From CBDHFF01 sp965262395 (lineage in GTDB: Bacteria > Pseudomonadota > Alphaproteobacteria > Rickettsiales > Anaplasmataceae): a DNA stretch of 64,000 bases. Under the pieces are notes generated by a model. The model saw only the letters and a list, made by a program, of their open reading frames with translations, was not told the origin of the DNA and did not search any database. The translations under genes and the position numbers were made by a program. The stretch lies in NCBI GenBank assembly GCA_965262395.1, contig OZ253531.1, positions 124,001 to 188,000 on the forward strand, in the 5' to 3' direction. The stretch's first letter is position 1. Every line of letters starts with the position of its first letter. Shown one piece after another: positions 49,097 through 58,362 of the stretch.

Positions 49097-49780
49097 ATGC
49101 TTGGTAGTGTGTTTTCTGTAATGATTATCCTAGTGTTACAAATAATAACCAACTACGGTATTAACAAGTTAGATTTACAAGATTATGATGAAGATTTCAT
49201 TGATAAAGTCCCCAGTAGCAAGCAGGCGCAGCTACTTTCTTTTGGGGATGAGCAATTTTATTTTCGTACTTCTGCTTTAAAAGTACAGAATTTCAGCCAT
49301 CATTTCGGTGACTTTACTGCGTTGGTAGATTATAACTATGATAAACTTATTCAGTGGTTTGAGATGCTGGACAGACTGGATGGACGCTCTAATCTTGTTC
49401 CATCATTTGCCAGTTACTATTATTCTCAAACTCCGAATAAAGAACAGTTACGAAAGATAGTGAATTATATCGAAAATCGTAGTAAAAATTTAGAAAGTAG
49501 CTGGTGGTGGCGTATGCAGGCAGTCTTTCTTGCATATTATAAACTTGAAGATAAGAACCTTGCCCTACAATTAGCATTGCCAATTGTAGATGTGAAAGCA
49601 AAAATTCCGTTATGGGTAAGACAATTTCCTGCGTTCATATTTGAAAAATTAGGCGAGAGAGAATCTTCCTATAGAATCATGCAATCCATTATGGATAATA
49701 TCGATGATATATCTGACCATGAAAAAGAGTATATGAAATACTTTATTCGTGATCGGCTGAACTATTTGCAGAAAGATTGA
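49097..49780 (+). CDS. Unknown membrane-anchored helical-repeat-like protein
   Basis: 227 aa. The start at ATG 49,097 is chosen because AGAGAG precedes it and the promoter would begin the transcript after the earlier ATG. A hydrophobic segment (MLGSVFSVMIILVLQIITNY) at residues 1-20 is an uncleaved signal anchor or signal peptide. The rest is soluble and helical with aromatic-rich repeats resembling TPR-like folds (SWWWRMQAVFLAYYKLEDKN, YRIMQSIMDNIDDISDHEKE). Composition is ordinary, without low complexity, so it looks like a conserved core protein of this lineage, probably facing the periplasm. No function assigned. Confidence 0.7.
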   Translation: MLGSVFSVMIILVLQIITNYGINKLDLQDYDEDFIDKVPSSKQAQLLSFGDEQFYFRTSALKVQNFSHHFGDFTALVDYNYDKLIQWFEMLDRLDGRSNLVPSFASYYYSQTPNKEQLRKIVNYIENRSKNLESSWWWRMQAVFLAYYKLEDKNLALQLALPIVDVKAKIPLWVRQFPAFIFEKLGERESSYRIMQSIMDNIDDISDHEKEYMKYFIRDRLNYLQKD

Positions 49781-49828
49781 GATTTAGTTGTATCTGAAAT
49801 GTGTACAAGGTCATTCTTATTGCTGCTT

Positions 49829-50337
49829 CAATAATTGCCAATGAGTCAAGTAACGTTCCTGCGAGTATGCTTCATCACTAGTTTATGGTTGCATGAATAG
49901 ATTCTCTTTCAATAATTGCCAATGAGTCAAGTAACGTTCCTGCGAGTATGCTTCATCACTAGTTTATGGTTGCATGAATAGATTCTCTTTCAATAATTGC
50001 CAATGAGTCAAGTAACGTTCCTGCGAGTATGCTTCATCACTAGTTTATGGTTGCATGAATAGATTCTCTTTCAATAATTGCCAATGAGTCAAGCAACGTT
50101 CCTGCGAGTATGCTTCATCACTAGTTTATGGTTGCATGAATAGATTCTCTTTCAATAATTGCCAATGAGTTCAAGATTCTCTTTCAATAATTACCAATGA
50201 GTTAAGTAACGTTCCTGCGAGTATGCTTCATCACTAGTTTATGGTTGCATGAATAGATTCTCTTTCAATAATTACGTTAAGTAACGTTCCTGCGAGTATG
50301 CTTCATCACTAGTTTATGGTTGCATGAATAGATTCTT
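49829..50337 (+). repeat. 81-bp tandem repeat, about 6-7 copies
   Basis: Units beginning CAATAATTGCCAATGAGTCAA at 49,829, 49,910, 49,991, 50,072 and 50,153 (period 81), then a severely shortened unit and two more partial ones. No spacers. It lies between convergent genes. 50,338-50,513 has no gene. Confidence 0.95.
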
Positions 50338-50513
50338 TTTTAGACAATTATTTCTAAGAACACATTGTAAATGGAACAATTAATAACAATTGTTGATACT
50401 TTTTTCTACCCTTACCCTTATCTGTAATAATCTAGTCTATGTCGCTTCAGGATTAGCTCTCAATCAACGTTCCTTTTTGCTTTTCTGATTTCCTCAGTTA
50501 AATTATATCAGAA

Positions 50514-50939
50514 TTAGCCTTCAATAAACGTTCCTGTTTGCTTCCTAATTTTTTCTAGGACTTGCATGTTTTTTTCTTTTGTTCCTCCATCATAAGGCCA
50601 TGCATAGCCTTCATCAATCATTATTTGATTCACAGAATGCTGGTTGTCATCAGTAATCAGATCTTTGCTTGTGAAGATCCATCCGAGTAATCTACCATAT
50701 TTTCCTTCTTTGCTTGTTTTAATAAACAATGAATCAGCTTCACCTAATATTTTCTCCAGATAATATTTTGCCTCTAGTCCTAGTTTCTTTTCTTCAAGAT
50801 CCCTGGTTCTAGATTCCGGCGTATCAATACCCGCTACCCTTACTCTTTCGTTTTTATGAATGCCGAATCCAAGATCAATAACAGTATCAATAGTGTCGCC
50901 ATCGACAACCCGATCTAATTTTATCTCATATGTATACAT
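50514..50939 (-). CDS. Thermonuclease-like (SNase fold) protein
   Basis: 141 aa from ATG 50,939, preceded by AGGAGA; the ATG at 50,954 lies upstream of that ribosome binding site. Family motifs are in order: RVVDGDTID (about 9-17), VRVAGIDTPESRT (about 33-45) with the catalytic Arg and metal Asp, KEGKYGRLLGWIF (about 80-93) with the second Arg region, and DEGYAWPYDGG (about 110-120). The Glu of the active site is probably in DTPESR or the following helix. No signal peptide is visible, unlike secreted staphylococcal nuclease, so it is either cytoplasmic or exported otherwise. It lies 42 bp downstream of sucD on the same strand and may be co-transcribed. Confidence 0.85.
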   Translation of the reverse strand: MYTYEIKLDRVVDGDTIDTVIDLGFGIHKNERVRVAGIDTPESRTRDLEEKKLGLEAKYYLEKILGEADSLFIKTSKEGKYGRLLGWIFTSKDLITDDNQHSVNQIMIDEGYAWPYDGGTKEKNMQVLEKIRKQTGTFIEG

Positions 50940-50981
50940 ATCTTCTCCTGTCATATATGAAATTAATTAACTGTAGAAGCT

Positions 50982-51854
50982 TTACCCTAGAGCCTCTACG
51001 ACTGCTTTGCCAATGGTAGCTGGAGTATCAGCAACAACTATGCCAGCAGATCTCATTGCCTCTATTTTATGTTCTGCTCCACCTTTGCCACCAGAGATTA
51101 TTGCGCCCGCATGACCCATTCTTTTGCCTGGAGGTGCTGTTACTCCAGCTATGAATCCAGCCATTGGTTTTTTAATCTTAGATTTTTTTACAAAATCAGC
51201 CATGATCTCTTCATCACTTCCACCAATTTCCCCAATAGTCACTATGGCATCAGTATCTGGGTCTGCTAAGAACATTTCAACACATTCTGTGAAGCCTAAT
51301 CCATGCACGGAATCTCCGCCTATCCCAATACAGGTGGACTGTCCTAGGCCAATTTTAGTTATCTGGTCTACAGCCTCATAGGTTAAAGTTCCAGACCTTG
51401 ATATAACACCGATCCTGCCAGGGTTGTGTATATAGCCAGGCATGATTCCGATTTTACATTCACCTGGAGTTATTATTCCTGGGCAATTAGGTCCAATCAA
51501 TTTGCTTTTTGAGCTCTTTAGAGCATTTCGTACCCTCACCATATCCAAGGTAGGTATCCCCTCAGTAATACAAATAATCAGAGGAATTTGGGCATCTATT
51601 GCTTCAAGAATAGAGTCAGCTGCGAATGGTGCGGGGACATATATCACCGTTGCATTTGCCCCTGTTTCGTCCACGGCTTCTGATACCGTGTTGAACACAG
51701 GGAGGCCGAGATGTTTCGTTCCGCCTTTTCCTGGCGTTACACCGCCAACCATTTTAGTGCCATATTCAAGTGCCTGTTCAGAATGAAAGGTTCCATTCTT
51801 TCCTGTGAATCCTTGACAAATAACCTTTGTATCACGATTAACTAATATCGACAT
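50982..51854 (-). CDS. sucD: Succinyl-CoA synthetase alpha subunit
   Basis: 290 aa, normal length. It binds CoA and carries the phosphohistidine in the ATP/GTP-dependent conversion of succinyl-CoA to succinate in the TCA cycle; it works as a heterotetramer or dimer with SucC. Visible motifs: MSILVNRDTKVICQGFTGKN start, CoA-binding GGVTPGKGG, LIGPNCPGII, GIGGD, and the active-site His in KRMGHAGAIISGGKG at about residue 248. It follows sucC after 18 bp, the usual sucCD order, so a single operon transcript on the minus strand is likely. Confidence 0.98.
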   Translation of the reverse strand: MSILVNRDTKVICQGFTGKNGTFHSEQALEYGTKMVGGVTPGKGGTKHLGLPVFNTVSEAVDETGANATVIYVPAPFAADSILEAIDAQIPLIICITEGIPTLDMVRVRNALKSSKSKLIGPNCPGIITPGECKIGIMPGYIHNPGRIGVISRSGTLTYEAVDQITKIGLGQSTCIGIGGDSVHGLGFTECVEMFLADPDTDAIVTIGEIGGSDEEIMADFVKKSKIKKPMAGFIAGVTAPPGKRMGHAGAIISGGKGGAEHKIEAMRSAGIVVADTPATIGKAVVEALG

Positions 51855-51872
51855 AAATCTTACTCCTAATAT

Positions 51873-53057
51873 CTATTTTTGATTTTTGACAGCGTCTACT
51901 ACTGTTTTTGCTGCGTCTGCTAAGTCATCGGCAGCAATTAATCCTGGTATGTCACATTTTGACAGCTTGAACTTACCAATATCTGAGTTTGTACCAGATA
52001 GGCGTACCACCAACGGCACCTTCAATTTGATATCTTTAGCGGCTTCTATAATTCCATCAGCTATCATATCGCATTTTACTATACCACCGAAAATATTTAC
52101 TAATATTGCCTTTACCGAAGGATCAGACAGTATTATTTTAAAAGCTTTTTCTACTCTTGCTTGTGTCGCACTTCCCCCTATATCAAGGAAATTAGCAGGT
52201 TCGGAGCCATAATACTTAATTATATCCATGGTAGACATGGCTAGTCCAGCGCCGTTTACCATACAGCCAATTTCGCCATCCATGCGGACGTAGCTAATTT
52301 CATGATGTTCTGCTTCAGTTTCGATTTCATCTTCTTCGTCTTTATCTCGTAATGACATTATATCTGGGTGTCTATATAGTGCATTGCTATCGAAATTAAT
52401 TTTTGCATCAAGTGCGATGAATTGTGTTTCATTATTCTCATTTTCTTCTGTTTCGACTAGTGGATTTATTTCAATTTGCTCTGCATTTGTGGCAACGAAT
52501 GTTTCATATATTTTCTGTATCATCGGTACAAGTTTTGAGATTTGAATTTTATCTAGACCAAGCTTGAATCCCATTTTTCTAATATAAAATGGCTGCATGC
52601 CTAGGTTTACATCAACATCGATAGTGACAATTTTTTCAGGGTTATGTTCTGCTACTTCTTCAATATCCATTCCACCTTCAGAAGAGGCAATCATAGATAT
52701 GCCGCCAGTGTCTCTATTTACCACTAAGCTTATATAGTATTCTTTTTTGATTTTTGTAAGTGATTCCACATAAAGACGTCTAACTTTTTGTCCTGCAGGA
52801 CCTGTTTGATGAGTGATTAAAGTTTTACCCATCATTTCTTCTGCAGCTTCTTTTAGGGCATTGAAGTTGCCGACGATCTTAACGCCGCCCGCTTTTCCTC
52901 TGCCTCCAGCATGAATCTGTGCTTTCAACACATAGCCGTTTTGTTCTTTATTTATTTGTGTATCAAGTTCCTCTAAACTGAATATTACAACACCATCAGG
53001 AACATTGACCCCATGACTCCTGAGGAGATTTTTCGCTTGATATTCATGGATATTCAT
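51873..53057 (-). CDS. sucC: Succinyl-CoA synthetase beta subunit
   Basis: 394 aa from the ATG at 53,057 (MNIHEYQAKNLLRSHGV), which matches the family start and has AAGGGAG upstream; an in-frame ATG at 53,102 is less likely. The N-terminal ATP-grasp domain has the GGRGKAGGVKI nucleotide-binding signature, ending in EINPLVETE. The C-terminal CoA ligase domain contains VNGAGLAMSTMDIIKYYG, PANFLDIGG, FGGIVKCD. An acidic insertion-like stretch (DKDEEDEIETEAEHHE) at about 230-250 is longer than in typical bacterial SucC. First gene of sucCD. Confidence 0.97.
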   Translation of the reverse strand: MNIHEYQAKNLLRSHGVNVPDGVVIFSLEELDTQINKEQNGYVLKAQIHAGGRGKAGGVKIVGNFNALKEAAEEMMGKTLITHQTGPAGQKVRRLYVESLTKIKKEYYISLVVNRDTGGISMIASSEGGMDIEEVAEHNPEKIVTIDVDVNLGMQPFYIRKMGFKLGLDKIQISKLVPMIQKIYETFVATNAEQIEINPLVETEENENNETQFIALDAKINFDSNALYRHPDIMSLRDKDEEDEIETEAEHHEISYVRMDGEIGCMVNGAGLAMSTMDIIKYYGSEPANFLDIGGSATQARVEKAFKIILSDPSVKAILVNIFGGIVKCDMIADGIIEAAKDIKLKVPLVVRLSGTNSDIGKFKLSKCDIPGLIAADDLADAAKTVVDAVKNQK

Positions 53058-53242
53058 TGAAACTCCCTTACCTATGGATGAATGAGGGGCATCGTAACAC
53101 AAGCGAAAGATGAATACAACCAGTATAAACTTAGCTCGTAACTGTAATAAATATGTATGTAAATATTAATAATACTAATAATAAATTAATATTTATACGT
53201 AATAATATGAACCGTATATAATAAATTTGTAGAGAAAATCTT

Positions 53243-54721
53243 ATGGAAGCAACGTCAAGTGCAGAGAATGCAACGCGCTCCGTACTAAGAGCTTACTATT
53301 CTAATAATTTGATGGGTGACAAGAAATATTCGCAGGACACCGCTAATGATCAGGGCGCCAAGAATTCTGAAATAACTGCTTTTGCTGATGCAGTAGGTCG
53401 CTTCCTTGGTATAGCCATAGCCAGTAATAATAGGGATGTTGGTATTCAATATTTGAGAGAGAAAAATAAATTATGCTCAGTTATTACAGATTATGTGGTA
53501 GAACGTGAAAATATTTCTGAAAATGAGCATGTAGACGGCTCTGCCTCTAGTTTGGAGCTAAGATCGGATATGGCAGGGCATTTTTCGAAAAATTATGTAT
53601 CTTTTATAAATAGTAAATTGTTGCCCTTTATGGAGGCTCCACTATTAAGGTATAGAGAGCAAATGTTAGACGATGCAGTGATGAGAGAGGAGCTAGACAA
53701 AGCGAAAGCGGAATTCACAGCGGGGTGTAAGAAGATATATAAGGAATATTATGATGGTATCTTTAATAACAGTATCTTTGTGTATAACGAGGTAGTTGAC
53801 GTTAATTCAAATGATAATGATTCAATCAGATCTAAATATCCTGGTGCACATGCTTTATTTACTGCAGTGTCTTCTTTTTTCAACAAGATCGGAATATCTG
53901 AAGATATACAAGATATACATATAAGAGAATGCATTAAAGAGATTGCAAATTTCGTGGAGAGATCAAACGGAGAATATGTGCTCAAAGAAGATATCGCACA
54001 ATACCTTGAGAAAAATTATGTATCTTTTATAAATAGTAAATTGTTGCCCTTTATGGAGGCTCCACTATTAAGGTATAGAGAGCAAATGTTAGACGATGCA
54101 GTGATGAGAGAGGAGCTAGACAAAGCGAAAGCGGAATTCACAGCGGGGTGTAAGAAGATATATAAGGAATATTATGATGGTATCTTTAATAACAGTATCT
54201 TTGTGTATAACGAGGTAGTTGACGTTAATTCAAATGATAATGATTCAATCAGATCTAAATATCCTGGTGCACATGCTTTATTTACTGCAGTGTCTTCTTT
54301 TTTCAACAAGATCGGAATATCTGAAGATATACAAGATATACATATAAGAGAATGCATTAAAGAGATTGCAAATTTCGTGGAGAGATCAAACGGAGAATAT
54401 GTGCTCAAAGAAGATATCGCACAATACCTTGAGAAAAATTATGTAGAATTGATAAATAATAAATTGCTACCCTTTATTAAGGGTACAATACATGGCGGTC
54501 TAGAAGATGAATTTAGGGATCACTATGACTCGTGTAAGGAGGCGCGTGAGTCATCTAGGTCAGGATATGAGCAGCATAGCGATGATAAATCACAATCGGC
54601 AGCAGAAAAAGTGAACAAGCCAACTGGCGCTACTGAGGGGGTCTCTCTCGATCCTTTGAGTCCAGAAGAGGCGCAAAAATCTGGTCAATCAACTGAAAGT
54701 GATCGTGCTGTTTGGCAATAG
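53243..54721 (+). CDS. Unknown repeat protein, first of a three-gene cassette
   Basis: 492 aa, helical, no signal peptide. It consists of an N-terminal region, two identical 141-aa repeats (from about residue 115) and a third partial repeat, then a polar tail (SSRSGYEQHSDDKSQS, GATEGVSLDPLSPEEAQ). Each repeat carries KNYVSFINSKLLPF and the helix EELDKAKAEFTAGCKKIYKEYY. The I-N-x-x-LLPF motif resembles LIENDLMPV in the two following genes, and the tail resembles their tails (VDSLSPNVNEST), so all three are one family. Followed by a strong terminator shared with the other two. No clear ribosome binding site; a TATAAT at 53,217-53,222 is close upstream. Function unknown; host interaction possible. 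Confidence 0.7.
   Translation: MEATSSAENATRSVLRAYYSNNLMGDKKYSQDTANDQGAKNSEITAFADAVGRFLGIAIASNNRDVGIQYLREKNKLCSVITDYVVERENISENEHVDGSASSLELRSDMAGHFSKNYVSFINSKLLPFMEAPLLRYREQMLDDAVMREELDKAKAEFTAGCKKIYKEYYDGIFNNSIFVYNEVVDVNSNDNDSIRSKYPGAHALFTAVSSFFNKIGISEDIQDIHIRECIKEIANFVERSNGEYVLKEDIAQYLEKNYVSFINSKLLPFMEAPLLRYREQMLDDAVMREELDKAKAEFTAGCKKIYKEYYDGIFNNSIFVYNEVVDVNSNDNDSIRSKYPGAHALFTAVSSFFNKIGISEDIQDIHIRECIKEIANFVERSNGEYVLKEDIAQYLEKNYVELINNKLLPFIKGTIHGGLEDEFRDHYDSCKEARESSRSGYEQHSDDKSQSAAEKVNKPTGATEGVSLDPLSPEEAQKSGQSTESDRAVWQ
53587..54432 (+). repeat. Perfect 423-bp tandem duplication
   Basis: 53,587-54,009 and 54,010-54,432 appear identical over 423 bp (141 codons), keeping the frame. The next ~15 bp start a third unit. 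No substitutions seen, so it is very recent or homogenised. Confidence 0.93.
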
Positions 54722-54792
54722 GATGTAGATTTGACAATTCAGGTTTGGGCTTTTTCAAGCATGAAATCTGGTTTTCTTCATAGGTGCTGAGC

Positions 54793-54835
54793 AAAAACCA
54801 TGGCGTGGACGCATAAATCCATTCTATGGTTTTTT
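54793..54835 (+). terminator. Terminator 1 of the cassette
   Basis: AAAAACCATGG, 20-base loop, then CTATGGTTTTTT: a hairpin with one mismatch and a T-run. The first of three near-identical copies. Confidence 0.8.
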
Positions 54836-54878
54836 ATATTGCTATCAGCAAATCAATTAGTTAATAAATTAGTAAAAA

Positions 54879-54907
54879 TTGTATATATGTATTAAATATG
54901 CTATAAT
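54879..54907 (+). promoter_or_regulatory. Cassette promoter (gene 2)
   Basis: TTGTAT at 54,879-54,884, 17 bp, TATAAT at 54,902-54,907. Repeated almost unchanged before the next gene. Confidence 0.8.
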
Positions 54908-54939
54908 AAGTTACATTATTAATTATATGAGATTGAGTT

Positions 54940-55569
54940 ATGGATATTGTAAGACGAAGATCAAAATATATTAAGAGTACTGCTTTTGAGTGTCTCAAAA
55001 ATATCTTTCAGCATAAATTCTCTGTACCTGAAAACGTTCTGGAATGTAGGAAAGAAATGCATGCAAATGAGAAACTTATGCAGTATTATCTGTCTCGTGT
55101 TATGGCAAAGGACTCTCAAAAATATTTTAAAGATGAGGATAACTCTCTACATCTCGAATCATTTGTAAAAACAAAATTCTACGAGGAATTTATAACCTTC
55201 TTCTATTTTTCTCTAGGATATGCTAATATTATGGTGCCCTCAGGATTATTCAGGATAGATTCATTAAATAATGGTGTCCAACGCCTAATAAAGGAATATG
55301 AGAAAATTGCAGTGGATGGACATGAAAAAATTAAAGCAGAATATAGAGGGCTCTTCACTGAAGCATGTACCAACTTTATTGAAAATGATCTTATGCCATT
55401 GGTATATAGTCATAGAAAGGAGATTGAGCTTGCAACAGAGAGTGTTGCGCAAGTTCCTGGTGCTGATGATGTCAAGCCACCTACAGATGCTACTGTTGCT
55501 TGTTCTGTTGATTCTTTGAGTCCAAATGTTAATGAATCGACTGAAAAAGAACCAGGTTCTTTAGTATAG
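54940..55569 (+). CDS. Unknown protein, second of the three-gene cassette
   Basis: 209 aa, helical, no signal peptide or membrane segment. It aligns with the next product over SFVKTKFYEEFITF / KIKAEYRGLFTEACTNFIENDLMP, and with the 53,243 protein at the end of that block. The C-terminal 45 residues are Thr/Ser/Pro-rich and disordered (DDVKPPTDATVACSVDSLSP). It has its own promoter (TTGTAT-17-TATAAT) and terminator. Family and function unknown. Confidence 0.7.
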   Translation: MDIVRRRSKYIKSTAFECLKNIFQHKFSVPENVLECRKEMHANEKLMQYYLSRVMAKDSQKYFKDEDNSLHLESFVKTKFYEEFITFFYFSLGYANIMVPSGLFRIDSLNNGVQRLIKEYEKIAVDGHEKIKAEYRGLFTEACTNFIENDLMPLVYSHRKEIELATESVAQVPGADDVKPPTDATVACSVDSLSPNVNESTEKEPGSLV

Positions 55570-55631
55570 CAAGGGTATGGGGTATAGGCTTTTTCAAGCA
55601 TGAAATCTGGTTTTCTTCATAGGTGCTGAGC

Positions 55632-55674
55632 AAAAACCATGGCGTGGACGCATAAATCCATTCCATGGTTTTTT
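55632..55674 (+). terminator. Terminator 2 of the cassette
   Basis: AAAAACCATGG ... CCATGGTTTTTT: perfect 11-base arms followed by T's. Confidence 0.85.
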
Positions 55675-55717
55675 ATATTGCTATCAGCAAATCAATTAGT
55701 TAATAGATTAGTAAAAA

Positions 55718-55746
55718 TTGTATATGTGTATTAAATATGCTATAAT
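55718..55746 (+). promoter_or_regulatory. Cassette promoter (gene 3)
   Basis: TTGTAT at 55,718-55,723, 17 bp, TATAAT at 55,741-55,746. The 150 bp from terminator to start codon are nearly identical to those before gene 2. Confidence 0.8.
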
Positions 55747-55779
55747 AGAGTTACATTATTAATTATATGAGAGTGAGTT

Positions 55780-56445
55780 ATGGATAATCAAGTACGATGC
55801 TCACGACTTAAATTTTTGGGTGCTGATCTCCATGCTTTTCAAACGAAGTATAGGGAGGGATTTTGCAACGAAAGTGGGTTTATAGGAATAGAAGGCAAAT
55901 ATACAGACGAGAAACTTTCTAATTACTATTCGCCTAATAATAAGTGTAGATATCCTGGGTTGTATTTTATAGGTGAGCGTAATGCTCATAATTTCGAATC
56001 ATTTGTAATGACAAGGTTCGAAGATAGCATCTCCTTAATCTTAAGCAATGTATATTGTGATCGTGCTCGGTCACTGTTGAATGGTGAAGTAGATGCAGAG
56101 TCTTGCTGTATTTTTGTAGGGGTGTGTAAGAGAATTGCGGACGATGGATTTAAGAAAATTAAAGCAGAGTATAGGGCGCTTTTTACTGACAAATATGCCG
56201 CACTTATTGAAAATGATCTTATGCCAGTGCTAAGTCATTTGATGTCGATACTAAGGAAGTTTGATGTTGGGTTGAGATTACAGGCTGCTATTGACGATGA
56301 GATGCAAACTCCTGGAGGAGAAGCATCGAGAAGAGAAGGGCAGTTTCAGTCTACAGCTTTAGAGACTGTTGTGGGGGGACAACGACCTGAGTTTGATGCC
56401 TTAGTTCCAGCTCCAGTGCAAGTGGCAGCTAATGCTGGAATGTAG
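55780..56445 (+). CDS. Unknown protein, third of the three-gene cassette
   Basis: 221 aa, paralog of the preceding gene. Conserved blocks are NFESFVMTRFEDSISLILSN and GFKKIKAEYRALFTDKYA followed by ALIENDLMPVLSHLM. The N-terminal 60 residues differ from gene 2, and the C-terminal 45 are polar and Gly/Gln/Ala-rich. Promoter and terminator are copies of those of gene 2. The strong conservation of the flanks compared with the diverged coding parts indicates either cassette duplication with rapid coding divergence, or homogenisation of the flanks. Confidence 0.7.
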   Translation: MDNQVRCSRLKFLGADLHAFQTKYREGFCNESGFIGIEGKYTDEKLSNYYSPNNKCRYPGLYFIGERNAHNFESFVMTRFEDSISLILSNVYCDRARSLLNGEVDAESCCIFVGVCKRIADDGFKKIKAEYRALFTDKYAALIENDLMPVLSHLMSILRKFDVGLRLQAAIDDEMQTPGGEASRREGQFQSTALETVVGGQRPEFDALVPAPVQVAANAGM

Positions 56446-56513
56446 GGGATAATCAGGATCATGAGACTTCGTCTCAGAGATAGGAAGGTAAGTTCTATTA
56501 ATAAATTCTGAGC

Positions 56514-56557
56514 AAAAACCATGGCGTGGACGAATAAATCCATTCCATGGTTTTTTT
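56514..56557 (+). terminator. Terminator 3 of the cassette
   Basis: AAAAACCATGG ... CCATGGTTTTTTTT, perfect arms and the longest T-run of the three. Confidence 0.87.
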
Positions 56558-57020
56558 TATTCCCACAGATCAGATAATTAATAGATTAATTGGCAGGATC
56601 TGTGTATTCCTAATAAAGATTTATAGAATGCAGTCATATATCTAATGTCTTGTATGAAGATTAGATTATAGATGTGTTGCAAAATGGTAATAATGATTAC
56701 GTGACTGAATAATAGGACTCTATTTTGTAGAAATTGATTAGTAAGATGAAGAATTAAGGCGCATCATAGAGCATTTTTGTATAACAGCAGGAACATTGAT
56801 GATTTCGAGATAAATGGTCATAAGACAGAAAGGGTAGAATCTTTCAGAGAGAATTTCAATTATCTTTGATTGACGACGAAATAGAGTAGGGTTTTTGTTT
56901 AAAGCGTTTAGTTTAATTTATGCATCTTATGTTATGCTTGTTGAAGGAAGAATGTTAACGCTAAAAATGTTAGGGATAGGGAGAGTATATACAAAAAATA
57001 TGAGTCTTGTAGATTAAAAA

Positions 57021-57172
57021 GAACTGAAATATTGTTCAGAATCTATAAAAAATTAGTTTCGTAAGTCAAGAAGAACTGAAATATTGCTCAGAATCTATAA
57101 CGAATTAGTTTCGCAAGTCAAAAAGAACTGAAATATTGCTCAGAATCTATACGAAATTAATTACTCCTGATG
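57021..57172 (+). repeat. 52-bp tandem repeat, 3 copies
   Basis: GAACTGAAATATTGCTCAGA recurs at 57,021, 57,073 and 57,125. Together with 56,558-57,020, where I see no gene, it fills the gap between the cassette and the decayed family remnant. Confidence 0.85.
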
Positions 57173-57242
57173 GGGTGTTGATTGAGGTAAAACATTGCTC
57201 AATCAGCGTGATTATGCCTGTGTTGGCTTTTGACACAGGGCA

Positions 57243-57990
57243 ATGAAGTTGTTTGATATATCTCAAATTGTTTTCGATAAAGTATTAGACATAAATAGGA
57301 ATGATGAAAGTACATTATTTCTACTCTCAAACTATTATAGCTTCAGAAGGAAGGAGGAGCTGGACATTCTAGTGACAAAGATCGCAATGTCCTTCTACTC
57401 TCAAACCATTGCAGCTTCAGAACGAAGGAGGCGCTGGACATTCTAGTGACAAAGATCACAATGTCCTTTTACTCTCAAACTATTACAGCTTTTGCCGTGT
57501 CTTAAAACGAGGGTAGTTCACAGAAATCACAGCGCCCTATATGATAAAACAAAAAGAGTTATTGGCTTTGCAAGGTCAGTTAAAGGAGTCTAGTGATATT
57601 AGATGTATAGAGTCAGTTAAATTAAGTGTTAATGATGTCATTAACACTTATTGTGCTTGTGGTAATGCAGATAATCGAGTGGGATTTAACGGCGAGATCC
57701 GATTGTTTTGTAGTGAATGATGTCTATGAGAGTATTTCGGAAAATGTAAGACCAATGAGAGAGAGTCATGCATTGAAGAAGGTTATAGAAAATACTTCAC
57801 AAAAAAATATGTCAAATCTATTAATGGGGAATTTTTCCCATTTGTGGATGTTCATATGCATAATATTATAAATAAGGATAAAATTGTTGTCGTCTCATCT
57901 TTAGGGTTTGCTCAGGGTGCTGTTGTTGATTTGAATCCAGTTTTTCCTGTTACAGGAATATCTAAGAAAAATGCTACTGATATTCTTTAG
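57243..57990 (+). pseudogene. Decayed fourth member of the 53,243-type family
   Basis: The first fragment (57,243 on) reads IVFDKVLDINRNDES, matching IFVYNEVVDVNSNDNDS of the 53,243 protein. It then runs into a 74-bp tandem repeat (57,320-57,490). A later fragment reads VYESISENVRPM, and in another frame KYFTKKYVKSINGEFFPF, corresponding to EKNYVSFINSKLLPF, ending at 57,987-57,989 after GISKKNATDIL. Several frame changes and the repeat insertion show it is dead. 57,991-58,362 has no gene. Confidence 0.6.
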
Positions 57991-58362
57991 ATATCAATGT
58001 AAGTAAAAATTGAAAGATGAATGCAATCGGTGTTCTGATTCAATCATAGTCAAATAATTGATTTATATGTGATTATTCAGTTTTCTCTAGTATTTATACC
58101 GATTCTTCAATTCACTGAATCATTTAAGTTTGCGATGATTCTAGAGATATATTTGTTGATTGTATCATTCGATATTGCTGAGTTAATTGTTGTAATGCTG
58201 AACACAATACTGATGTCATTTTTAAGATTGGTACAATAGGAAGAAGCAATCCTAGTATTATTAATATTGCAATGAAATTATGATAAATCAATTAAGTTTG
58301 ATACAGCGTTATTGTTGTGGTAGAGTATATAGAAATGAATGTTATTTTTTAAGGCGATAATT

